A stretch of DNA of 32,614 nucleotides from an uncultured Bacteroidales bacterium (GTDB lineage: Bacteria > Bacteroidota > Bacteroidia > Bacteroidales > UBA932): contig CAMKAJ010000027.1 of assembly GCA_946410455.1 (NCBI GenBank), positions 1-32,614 of the forward strand. The letters run 5' to 3'. A program made the position numbers and the translations under genes. Of this stretch, positions 25,465 to 32,563 are shown in pieces (within the stretch, counting starts at the first letter, position 1; each line of letters starts with the position of its first letter). A model generated the notes under the pieces. It searched no databases. It saw only the letters and a list, made by a program, of their open reading frames with translations, and was not told where the DNA came from.

Positions 25465-28335
25465 ATGACAACTCAATCTCCCCGCATCCGCGACTTCCGT
25501 AAACGCCTCGGGGGCATTATCCCAGGCGATCGCATTTATTCCGACCCGCTCCGGCGTTTTGCGTGGGGCACCGACGGTAGTTTCTACAGAATGACCCCGC
25601 AACTTGTGGTACGGACTGCGAACGAGGACGAAGTGGCCGCAGTGCTGCGTGTAGCCTCGGCCTGCGGGGTGCCCGTAACCTTCAGGGCAGCAGGCACTTC
25701 ACTCTCTGGCCAATCGCTTACAGACAGCGTGCTGCTGGTGGCGGGGAAGAGCTGGGAATCAAAGAGTTACAACGCATCCGACGAGAGCGTGACGCTGGAG
25801 CCGGGCGTGATTGGCGCAGAGGTCAATCGGTACCTCGCAAAGTTCGGCCGCCGCTTTGGCCCCGACCCCGCAAGCATTGGGAGCTGCATGGTGGGAGGCA
25901 TCGTGGCGAATAATGCCTCTGGAATGAGCTGCGGCGTGCTTTACAACAGCGACCGCATGCTTCTGGACGCGCGCATGGTCTTGGTCGACGGAAGCGTGCT
26001 CGACACCGGCGACCCAGCTTCGCGGGAGGCGTTCGCGGCGTCGCATCCATCGTTCATTCAGGGACTTACGGCGCTTCGCGAAAAACTTCTAGCGTGCCCG
26101 GAACTCTGCCGCCTCATTCGCAACAAATACTCCATCAAGAATGTCACCGGCCTCAATCTGCTGCCGCTCCTTACATATTCCGACCCCTTCGAGATAGCCG
26201 CGCATCTGCTGGTGGGCTCCGAGGGCACGCTGGCTTTCATCAGCCGGGTGCGCATGCAGACGCTCCCCGCCTCGGCGTACAAGGCGTCGGCGATGATTTA
26301 TTTTTCGTCCATCCGTGCGGCGGCAGAAGCTGTGGTGGCCATTCCGGAGGGCGTGGTAACAGCGGCGGAGATGCTCGACAGGCGCTCTCTGCTCTCGGTT
26401 GGAGATGTGCATGTGATTGATTCTCAGGACGATGTGACTGCGGTACTGACGGAGGTGCAGGGGCAGTCGCACGAGGCGCTATCGGAGCGGATACGGGCGG
26501 TGCAGCGGGCACTTGAACCCTTTGGGGTTGAGGTAGCGTTTACCGAAGATCCGACGGTATATTCCGGCTACTGGGCCATCAGGTCCGGCATTTTCCCAAC
26601 GGTCGGAGGCATGAGGGCGGAGGGCACTACCTGCCTCATAGAGGACGTAGCCTTTCAGCTCAAAGATCTCCCACAGGCCACCGAGGACCTTTCGGCCCTG
26701 CTCGACAAGCATGGCTACACCGACAGCTGCATCTATGGGCACGCTCTGGCTGGTAACTTCCATTTCATTATCAACCAGAGTTTTAGCACAGCTTCGGAGG
26801 TTTCTCGTTATACCGCTCTGATACGCGATGTGACTGAGCTCGTGGTCGGGAAGTATGGAGGATCGCTCAAGGCAGAGCACGGGACGGGGCGCAATATGGC
26901 TCCGTTCGTACAGACCGAATGGGGCGCAGAGGCGTTTGAACTCATGAAGGAGGTCAAGGCGCTGTTCGATCCGTCCGGAATCTTGAATCCAGGGGTGATT
27001 TTCAACGACGACCCCGAGTGCTTCGTTAAGAATATCAAGAGTCTGACGCCGCTCTCTCCGGCCGATGCGCTGCCGGCCGACGTGCCTGTGTATAAGAAGC
27101 TCGACAAGTGCATTGAATGCGGTTTTTGCGAGGTCAACTGTACGTCCTGCGGTTTTACGCTGAGCTCGCGTACGCGAATTGCGGTGCAGCGAGAGATTGC
27201 TCGCCTGAGGGAGGAAGGCTCTGATCCTGAGCTGCTTGGAGCGTTGGAGCGGAGCTACCGTTATTACGGAGACCAGACTTGCGCCGCCGACGGACTGTGC
27301 TCTATGTCCTGCCCGATGGGTATTAATGTGGCGGATCTGACGCATCTGCTGAGGGAGCGGCAGTCGGGGGCGGTTGTTCGCGCGGCAGGTGAGTTTATGG
27401 CCTCTCATTTTCATGGAGTTAAGAATGGAGTGAGGGCAGTGTTGGGGCTTGCCGAGGCGGGGCGCTTTGTGCTGGGACCGAACGTTATGTCGACGATAGG
27501 AAAGGGGCTGCACAAGGGCCTGGGGCTGCCGTTGTGGACGCCAGCTATGCCCCGGCCGTACAAGGTTCCGACGGGTTCCTCGCCCGTCGCCGGGGATTCG
27601 CGGAGCGCACTTTCGGAGAAAGGTGCTGCTGGCCGCGACAAGGTGGTCTATTTCCCCAGCTGCCTCAATCAGATGATGGGGCTTCAACCTTCGGCGCCGG
27701 CGTGTAAGCCGCTGGTAGAAGAGACGTTAGAGCTGCTCGTCAAGGCTGGTTTCCAGGTGGTTTTCCCGGAACGAATGGACAGTCTTTGCTGCGGAATGAT
27801 ATGGGAGAGCAAAGGACAGAGGGATGTGGCGGACAAGAAGTCTGCTGAACTTCAGGAGGCTTTACTCAAGGCTTCCGAGGGCGGACGCTGGCCTGTGTTG
27901 TGCGACCAAAGTCCCTGCCTGCATCGTATGAAGAAGAGTATCAAGGGGTTACAACTCTATGGCCCCGTGGGCTTTATCAAGAAGTATTTGCTTGGGCGGC
28001 TTGAGTTCCATGCTTCCGTTGTTCCGGTTCTGCTGCATCTTACTTGTTCTACGCGTTTGATGGGGCTGGATAAAGATATGCTGGAGATTGCGCAGCTTTG
28101 CTCCACCGACGTGCGGGTGCCCGAGGGGGTTGGGTGCTGTGGGTTTGCAGGCGACAAAGGTATGACTCATCCCGAGCTTAACGAATGGAGTCTCAGGAAG
28201 TTGCGCTCCCAGGCGGCTGGCGTTCCGGTTGGGTATTCCAATAGCCGTACCTGCGAGATTGGCTTGCAAACGAATTCTGGGGTACCGTACATGTCTATTG
28301 TTTATCTGGTTAATGCGCATACGACTCCGAAATAA
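25465..28335 (+). CDS. FAD-linked oxidase with Fe-S and CCG domains (D-lactate/2-hydroxyacid dehydrogenase type)
   Basis: A 956-residue fused protein. Residues about 40-270 are the FAD-binding PCMH domain (VTFRAAGTSLSGQSL, GSCMVGGIVANNASGM). Residues about 275-520 are the FAD-oxidase C-terminal domain ending FDPSGILNPGVIF. Iron-sulfur motifs follow: C549-x2-C-x2-C-x3-C559, and a second set at C606, C612 and C616 (CAADGLCSMSCP). Two CCG repeats, SLCCGMIW and GVGCCGFAGDKGMTHPE, lie at about 775 and 890. The layout matches large quinone-linked D-2-hydroxyacid dehydrogenases such as Dld-II or YdiJ; the exact substrate cannot be told. The linker at about 695-725 is palindrome-rich and unlike the rest. 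The promoter may be shared with the radical SAM gene 37 bases upstream. Confidence 0.9.
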   Translation: MTTQSPRIRDFRKRLGGIIPGDRIYSDPLRRFAWGTDGSFYRMTPQLVVRTANEDEVAAVLRVASACGVPVTFRAAGTSLSGQSLTDSVLLVAGKSWESKSYNASDESVTLEPGVIGAEVNRYLAKFGRRFGPDPASIGSCMVGGIVANNASGMSCGVLYNSDRMLLDARMVLVDGSVLDTGDPASREAFAASHPSFIQGLTALREKLLACPELCRLIRNKYSIKNVTGLNLLPLLTYSDPFEIAAHLLVGSEGTLAFISRVRMQTLPASAYKASAMIYFSSIRAAAEAVVAIPEGVVTAAEMLDRRSLLSVGDVHVIDSQDDVTAVLTEVQGQSHEALSERIRAVQRALEPFGVEVAFTEDPTVYSGYWAIRSGIFPTVGGMRAEGTTCLIEDVAFQLKDLPQATEDLSALLDKHGYTDSCIYGHALAGNFHFIINQSFSTASEVSRYTALIRDVTELVVGKYGGSLKAEHGTGRNMAPFVQTEWGAEAFELMKEVKALFDPSGILNPGVIFNDDPECFVKNIKSLTPLSPADALPADVPVYKKLDKCIECGFCEVNCTSCGFTLSSRTRIAVQREIARLREEGSDPELLGALERSYRYYGDQTCAADGLCSMSCPMGINVADLTHLLRERQSGAVVRAAGEFMASHFHGVKNGVRAVLGLAEAGRFVLGPNVMSTIGKGLHKGLGLPLWTPAMPRPYKVPTGSSPVAGDSRSALSEKGAAGRDKVVYFPSCLNQMMGLQPSAPACKPLVEETLELLVKAGFQVVFPERMDSLCCGMIWESKGQRDVADKKSAELQEALLKASEGGRWPVLCDQSPCLHRMKKSIKGLQLYGPVGFIKKYLLGRLEFHASVVPVLLHLTCSTRLMGLDKDMLEIAQLCSTDVRVPEGVGCCGFAGDKGMTHPELNEWSLRKLRSQAAGVPVGYSNSRTCEIGLQTNSGVPYMSIVYLVNAHTTPK
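27550..27626. repeat. Nested hairpins in the linker of the FAD oxidase gene
   Basis: CGACGGG (27569-27575) pairs with CCCGTCG (27583-27589), enclosed by CCCCGG (27550-27555) and CCGGGG (27590-27595). A further GCACTTT/AAAGGTGC hairpin with one bulge follows at 27607-27626. It codes for PTGSSPVAGDSRSALSEKG, between the Fe-S and CCG domains. Confidence 0.6.
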
Positions 28336-28339
28336 TTGT

Positions 28340-28347
28340 TATATTTG
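28340..28347 (+). promoter_or_regulatory. -7 box of the thiamine operon
   Basis: TATATTTG just after the FAD oxidase stop. Transcription from about 28354 would give a leader of about 112 bases containing the riboswitch. Confidence 0.5.
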
Positions 28348-28387
28348 TTTGCCAGTTTGATGCTGGTTTTGCTGCGGATTTTTTGAA

Positions 28388-28465
28388 ATAATCGGGGTAC
28401 CGGCCGTTTGGGCGTCGGTTGAGAGAGTCCCGTTGAACTTGATACGGTTAATACCGTCGTAAGGA
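28388..28465 (+). promoter_or_regulatory. TPP riboswitch (THI element)
   Basis: Recognised from the conserved core: CGGGGTACC (28393-), TTGAGAGAGTCCCG, then TTGAACTTGAT, the stem ACGGT-TAAT-ACCGT, and CGTAAGGA. CGGG pairs with CCCG (P2), CCG-GCC pairs with GGC and CGG with a small bulge (P3), and ACGGT pairs with ACCGT (P5). The element ends directly on the thiL ATG, and its final AAGGA could serve as the ribosome site, so TPP binding probably blocks translation. No clear intrinsic terminator was seen. Confidence 0.9.
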
Positions 28466-29986
28466 ATGTCACATTTAGGAGAATTTGATCTCATTGCGCG
28501 TATTCGCGCTCAGTTTCTGAAAGATAGCTGTTTTAGTGCAGTAGCAGACGGTGCTGCGGGAGGTTCTGTGGCTGGAGGTTCTGATGCAGGTTCTGCGAGT
28601 GACGCTGCTGTTTGTTCTGGTGGTGCTGCGGGAGGTTCTGTGGCTGGAGGTTCCGATGCCGGTTCTGCGGGCAATGACTCAGAGGGAGTAGTTGGGATAG
28701 GGGACGATTGTGCCGTCATTCCCCAGCGCTCAGGTGTAGATACTTTAGTCACGACCGATCTTCTGATAGAGGACCGCCATTTTCTTCTTTCCGATGTATC
28801 TCCGGAGGAACTCGGATGGAAGTCTGCCGCCGTGAATATCAGCGATATAGCTGCGATGGGAGGGCGTCCCGTCGCTACTTTTCTTTCCATCGCCCTGCCC
28901 CCAAAGTTGCCTCTGGCTCGTTTATCTTCGTCAGCTATACCTGGAAGTAGATTTTCGGGAATTGCTGGTGGAGGTGAATCCTCGGAAGTTGCTGGTGGAG
29001 GTGAGTCGTCTGAAGTTGCCGGTGGAGTAGATGTGTACGGTAGGCCTAATGGGGGCTTTGAGTCTGATGACGGCCGAGCGGAGTGGGTGGACCGCTTTAT
29101 CGCTGGGTTTAAGGAACTGAGTTCCAAGTTCGGGGTCCCGCTGCTTGGGGGAGACACCTCTGCGTCGCCGGATAAACTGTTTATAAATGTAACTGTTCTC
29201 GGCGAATGTCCCCATGGCAGGGCTGTTCTTCGTTCTGGCGCCCGTGCCGGAGATTTAATTTGCGTCACCGGAAACCTGGGAGATGCAGCCGCCGGCCTAA
29301 AACTGATTCTTGAACGGAAAGAGAATGCCGACCTTGATCCTTCACTGCGCTTAGGGGTCCAAACAGATGTACCCCTAAGCGCAAAAATGGCCGAAAATGC
29401 ACTTAGGGGTACATTGTCCAGCACCCCTAAGTGCAGTGGGGAGGAAGATGCGGCGGTTCATATGTCTTCTGCAGAAGGTTTTGCGGGTGGCATCACTGCG
29501 CCAGCCTGTTCGAGGGAGACGGCAGAGAAAGTATTGATCCACCGCCACTATCTTCCGATGCCGAGGGTGGCAGAGGGGAGGGCGCTGGCGGCGGTACCCG
29601 GAGTCCATGCTATGATGGACATTTCTGATGGCATTGCCTCAGACCTACGACATATTCTGAACGCCTCCTCCCGCCGTCTACAGGAAACTGCCTCGCGCCA
29701 TCTTTCTGAGTCAGAGGGGGTTGAGTTAGGGGCGGAGATTGATTTGGGAGCGTTGCCGATGTCGGAGGAAATGAGGCAGATGTGTGAAATGCGCGGTTGG
29801 GACGCCAATGAGTTGGCTGTCGGCGGGGGAGAAGATTACGAGTTGCTGTTTACCATTGCACCAGACGCCCTCCCAGCAGCCTGCCGCGCTATCGACTCTT
29901 TATCCGTCATCGGACGGGTTACAGAAGGCGGAGGAATCCGTTGGATTGGGTCGGAAAAGGAGTTCAAGGGCTTTACCCATTTCTGA
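28466..29986 (+). CDS. thiL: Thiamine-monophosphate kinase with three in-frame inserts
   Basis: A 506-residue protein against about 320-350 for ThiL, which converts TMP to TPP. All core motifs are present: GIGDDCAVI, TTDLLIEDRHF, NISDIAAMGGRP, LLGGDTSASPDKLFINVTVLGE, GNLGDAAAGL, MMDISDGIASDLRHI and AVGGGEDYELLFT. The extra length is three inserts: residues about 25-72 (24-residue repeat rich in AAGGSVAGGSDAGSA), about 150-206 (9-residue AGGGESSEV repeat), and about 282-355 (82-base palindromic element). The inserts fall between conserved blocks, so the enzyme is probably active. It is the first gene of the thi operon, and the start codon abuts the TPP riboswitch. Confidence 0.92.
   Translation: MSHLGEFDLIARIRAQFLKDSCFSAVADGAAGGSVAGGSDAGSASDAAVCSGGAAGGSVAGGSDAGSAGNDSEGVVGIGDDCAVIPQRSGVDTLVTTDLLIEDRHFLLSDVSPEELGWKSAAVNISDIAAMGGRPVATFLSIALPPKLPLARLSSSAIPGSRFSGIAGGGESSEVAGGGESSEVAGGVDVYGRPNGGFESDDGRAEWVDRFIAGFKELSSKFGVPLLGGDTSASPDKLFINVTVLGECPHGRAVLRSGARAGDLICVTGNLGDAAAGLKLILERKENADLDPSLRLGVQTDVPLSAKMAENALRGTLSSTPKCSGEEDAAVHMSSAEGFAGGITAPACSRETAEKVLIHRHYLPMPRVAEGRALAAVPGVHAMMDISDGIASDLRHILNASSRRLQETASRHLSESEGVELGAEIDLGALPMSEEMRQMCEMRGWDANELAVGGGEDYELLFTIAPDALPAACRAIDSLSVIGRVTEGGGIRWIGSEKEFKGFTHF
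28550..28669 (+). repeat. 72-base tandem repeat in thiL (insert 1)
   Basis: A block of about 48 bases beginning GGTGCTGCGGGAGGTTCTG at 28550 recurs at 28622 with two base changes, both near its 3' end. Internal 15-base units (GGAGGTTCTG...) suggest slippage or unequal exchange. The 72-base period keeps the frame. Confidence 0.85.
28964..29026 (+). repeat. 27-base tandem repeat in thiL (insert 2)
   Basis: Two full units (28964-28990, 28991-29017) and part of a third encode AGGGESSEV. Differences lie mostly at third codon positions. Confidence 0.85.
29350..29431 (+). repeat. 82-base four-arm palindromic element inserted in frame in thiL (insert 3)
   Basis: Arm CTTAGGGGT, 12-base loop, arm ACCCCTAAG, 22-base spacer, then the same arm, a 12-base loop and arm again. 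Each hairpin extends outward to 13 pairs (29346-29383 and 29398-29435). The two extended stems differ at one pair with a compensating change: G with C becomes A with T. The spacer starts CGCAAAAATGGCCGAAAATG, matching 17 of 22 positions in folP. The encoded peptide is V-Q-T-D-V-P-L-S-A-K-M-A-E-N-A-L-R-G-T. Confidence 0.9.
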
Positions 29987-29994
29987 TATTTACG

Positions 29995-30010
29995 ATTCTT
30001 TCGAAAGAAT
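29995..30010. promoter_or_regulatory. Perfect 16-base palindrome between thiL and thiD
   Basis: ATTCTTTCGAAAGAAT reads the same on both strands. It lies 8 bases after the thiL stop, in a 69-base A/T-rich gap. It could be a protein-binding site or a processing point; no riboswitch features surround it. Confidence 0.5.
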
Positions 30011-30055
30011 TTACAAATTAGATTAAATCAAAATAAAATTAGAAAAATTCAAAAT

Positions 30056-30979
30056 ATGAAACAGTATTCACGAGTGTTGACAATCGCCGGCAGCGATTCG
30101 GGCGGCGGCGCCGGAATTCAGGCGGATATCAAGGCTATTTCCGCCACCGGCAGTTATGCTGCCAGCGCCATTACGGCAGTGACGGTACAGAACACATTGG
30201 GTGTTGAGGCGGTGCACCCTGTGCCGCCGGAAATCATTGCCGCCCAGATCCGCTGCGTGTTGTCTGATATTGGGGCTAACGCTATAAAAATTGGAATGTT
30301 GCATAGTGCAGAAGTTGTACTTGCAGTCCGAGATGCGCTTCTATCTGCCGCTCCTCACAATATCGTACTGGATCCGGTTATGGTTGCGACTTCCGGTCAT
30401 CGCCTTATTGAGGAATCAGCTATAAAAGTGCTGGTTGCAGAGCTGATGCCGCTAGCCAGGGTAATAACCCCCAATATCCCTGAGGCTGAGATATTTATCG
30501 GTCGCAAAATCAACTCTCAGGTGGAGCTTCCGGCCGTAGCCCGCGAACTCTCGGAAAAAATGTCTGGGCGTTCCACCGCTGCTGGTCCGTCTGGCGAAAC
30601 TGCCGCTGCTGGTTTTGCGGGCCAAACTGCCACTGCACACTCTGACAGCAGGACGTATGAAGCCGCCCCTTGTGAGGGAAAGGTTTCGGTACTGATGAAA
30701 GCGGGTCATCTTAGCGACGAGCGCCTGGTAGATGTTTTCTATAATGCTGAGGAGGATAGGATCGTTGAGCTGCCGTCCGCCCGCGTTAATACTCCAAATA
30801 CGCACGGTACCGGCTGCACTTTATCCTCGGCCTTTGCGTCGTATCTTGCCCAGGGCTTCTCGCTTGATGATGCAGCCCGCGCAGCTACTGAATACATCCA
30901 CCAGGCTATAGTCTCCGGCGCTGAATACGAAATCGGCCACGGCCACGGCCCTGTGAATCACTTCTGGAAATTAAATTAA
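30056..30979 (+). CDS. thiD: Hydroxymethylpyrimidine/phosphomethylpyrimidine kinase
   Basis: A 307-residue kinase (usual 260-275) that makes HMP-PP for thiamine synthesis. Family motifs: TIAGSDSGGGAGIQADIKA at about 9-27, ITAVTVQNTLGV, IKIGMLHSAE, VLDPVMVATSGHRL, ITPNIPEAE, and the catalytic anion-hole region NTHGTGCTLSSAFAS near 249-263. An insert of about 35 residues (about 178-213; TAAGPSGE / TAAAGFAGQ repeats) sits before the conserved strand SVLMKAGHL. It follows thiL by 69 bases and precedes thiM by 12, so it belongs to the riboswitch-controlled operon. Confidence 0.95.
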   Translation: MKQYSRVLTIAGSDSGGGAGIQADIKAISATGSYAASAITAVTVQNTLGVEAVHPVPPEIIAAQIRCVLSDIGANAIKIGMLHSAEVVLAVRDALLSAAPHNIVLDPVMVATSGHRLIEESAIKVLVAELMPLARVITPNIPEAEIFIGRKINSQVELPAVARELSEKMSGRSTAAGPSGETAAAGFAGQTATAHSDSRTYEAAPCEGKVSVLMKAGHLSDERLVDVFYNAEEDRIVELPSARVNTPNTHGTGCTLSSAFASYLAQGFSLDDAARAATEYIHQAIVSGAEYEIGHGHGPVNHFWKLN

Positions 30980-30991
30980 ACGAAGGACAAT

Positions 30992-31723
30992 ATGAAAATC
31001 ATTTCCGACAAAACGCCGGTGGTTGTAAACATCACCAATTACCTTGCGATGAACTTCAACGCCAATGCGCTCCTGGCAATTGGTGCCTCACCTATAATGT
31101 CGTTCTACGACAAAGAGATGGATGACTTGCTAAAGATTGCTAACTCGCTGGTAATCAATATAGGATGCCTCGACGATAAAGAGATTGAAGGGATGCATGC
31201 TGCGGCTGCCGCTGCCAATAAGTATGGTAGGCCCTGGGTGATTGACCCCGTGGGTGTAGGAGCCAGTGCTGCCCGAACTCAAACTGCAGTGGAACTCATT
31301 ACCAAATACCACCCTGCGATTGTCCGGTGTAATGCATCCGAAATTATGGTTCTGCATGGAACGGCCTGCGCTACCCGGGGAGTTGACAGTGCGGAGCCCG
31401 TAGAGAAAGCTCGCAGCTGTGCCCGTGAGTTTGCCGCCGAACACGGAACGGTGGTGGCGGTGAGCGGCGCTGTGGATTACATCACAGATGGCGTCCGGGA
31501 GGCGGAGTGCAGCAAAGGTTCGCCTCTGATGGCAAAGGTTACGACCATGGGGTGCTGTGCATCAGCGATTTGCGCTGCTTTTGCCGCCGTGATGCCCCCG
31601 TACGAGGCGGCAGTGCATGCTATGAATCTGATGGGTAGCGCAGGGGAAGCCGCCGTGGCTCGTTCGCGCGGTACCGGCTCTCTTGCCGTCAACTTCATCG
31701 ACGAACTTAGTTTGGTGCCCTAA
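30992..31723 (+). CDS. thiM: Hydroxyethylthiazole kinase
   Basis: A 243-residue enzyme that phosphorylates hydroxyethylthiazole in salvage. The N-terminal PVVVNITNYLAMNFNANALLAIGASPIM is diagnostic. It continues with WVIDPVGVGASAART, VRCNASEIMVLHG, VVAVSGAVDYITDG and KVTTMGCCASAICAAFAAV; the GCCAS segment forms the catalytic loop. It is slightly shorter than the usual 260-270 because the N-terminus starts close to the first strand. It is free of the low-complexity inserts seen in thiL and thiD. It begins 12 bases after thiD. Confidence 0.95.
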   Translation: MKIISDKTPVVVNITNYLAMNFNANALLAIGASPIMSFYDKEMDDLLKIANSLVINIGCLDDKEIEGMHAAAAAANKYGRPWVIDPVGVGASAARTQTAVELITKYHPAIVRCNASEIMVLHGTACATRGVDSAEPVEKARSCAREFAAEHGTVVAVSGAVDYITDGVREAECSKGSPLMAKVTTMGCCASAICAAFAAVMPPYEAAVHAMNLMGSAGEAAVARSRGTGSLAVNFIDELSLVP

Positions 31724-31779
31724 TCCGCAAATCATTAAGTGTCAGCAATATACAAATCTCTACGATGTAAAATTGCACC

Positions 31780-32454
31780 ATGGATATATATAAAACATTG
31801 ATAATCAGCAATATGCAGAAAACGGAGAGAATACGGGATCAGCTGCGGCTATACTTGGTGACAGACCGGCCGCTGTCTTTGGGGCGGGATATCGAATGGA
31901 TTGTGAGTGAGGCGGTTAGGGGGGGCGCTACGATGGTGCAGCTTCGTGAGAAAGAGATAGATACTCGAGAGTTCATAGAGCTTGCACTGCGAATCAAGCC
32001 TATTCTCCAGAAGGCAGGAGTGCCGTTGATAATCAACGACCGGGTGGATGTTGCGCTTGCGGTTGATGCTGACGGGGTGCATATCGGCCAAAGCGATATG
32101 CCGTATGAGATGGCGCGGCGACTCTTGGGGTCAGACAAAATCATCGGCCTGTCTGCGGAGAATATGGAACAGGTGCTCGAAGCTAATGCGTTGGATATCG
32201 ATTACTTAGCTATATCTCCCGTATATTCTACAGCAACTAAAACCGATACGGCTCCTCCGTTCGGCCTGGACGGTTTGCGAGAGGCTGTCCGGCTGTCGAA
32301 ACATCCCACCGTGGCTATTGGCGGAATGAACCAGAAAACTGTCGCAGGAGTTTTTGCAACCGGTGTTGACGGTATTGCAGTAGTTAGTGCAATCTGCAGC
32401 GCCCCCGATCCTGCTGCTTCCTCCAGAGAACTTTTAAAATCTGCACGTCTCTAG
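31780..32454 (+). CDS. thiE: Thiamine-phosphate synthase
   Basis: A 224-residue enzyme (213 if the internal ATG at 31813 is used, closer to the usual length) that joins HMP-PP and thiazole phosphate to give TMP, which ThiL then phosphorylates. Motifs: LYLVTDRPL, GGATMVQLREKEIDTREFI, PLIINDRVDVALAVDADGVHIGQSDMP, IIGLSAENMEQV, LAISPVYSTATKTDTAPPFGLDGL, VAIGGMNQKTV and GVDGIAVVSAICSA. The 56-base gap after thiM holds no clear terminator. It is the last gene of the operon. Confidence 0.94.
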   Translation: MDIYKTLIISNMQKTERIRDQLRLYLVTDRPLSLGRDIEWIVSEAVRGGATMVQLREKEIDTREFIELALRIKPILQKAGVPLIINDRVDVALAVDADGVHIGQSDMPYEMARRLLGSDKIIGLSAENMEQVLEANALDIDYLAISPVYSTATKTDTAPPFGLDGLREAVRLSKHPTVAIGGMNQKTVAGVFATGVDGIAVVSAICSAPDPAASSRELLKSARL

Positions 32455-32526
32455 AGACATTTTTACAGGACGCCCGGCGCCTAAAGTTGCCTGGCGCTTA
32501 AGTTGTTGTGCCTCATTGCTTTATCG

Positions 32527-32560
32527 ATTTTGCCTGCATGTATTTTGATGCAGGCAAAAT
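32527..32560. repeat. Intergenic palindrome with the same arms as the one at 23346-23379
   Basis: ATTTTGCCTGCA and TGCAGGCAAAAT flank a 10-base loop, so arms and total length of 34 are identical to the core at 23346-23379. One further pair closes the loop here. The flanks differ from the other copy. Upstream, 32476-32507 holds an imperfect direct repeat built on GGCGC...AAGTTG. It may end the thi operon transcript. Confidence 0.75.
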
Positions 32561-32563
32561 GCG

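Noticed and set aside
26479..27687. 402-codon minus-strand open frame opposite the FAD oxidase gene
   Set aside because: Composition is typical of an antisense shadow (Arg/His/Pro-rich); the plus strand carries the Fe-S and FAD motifs throughout.
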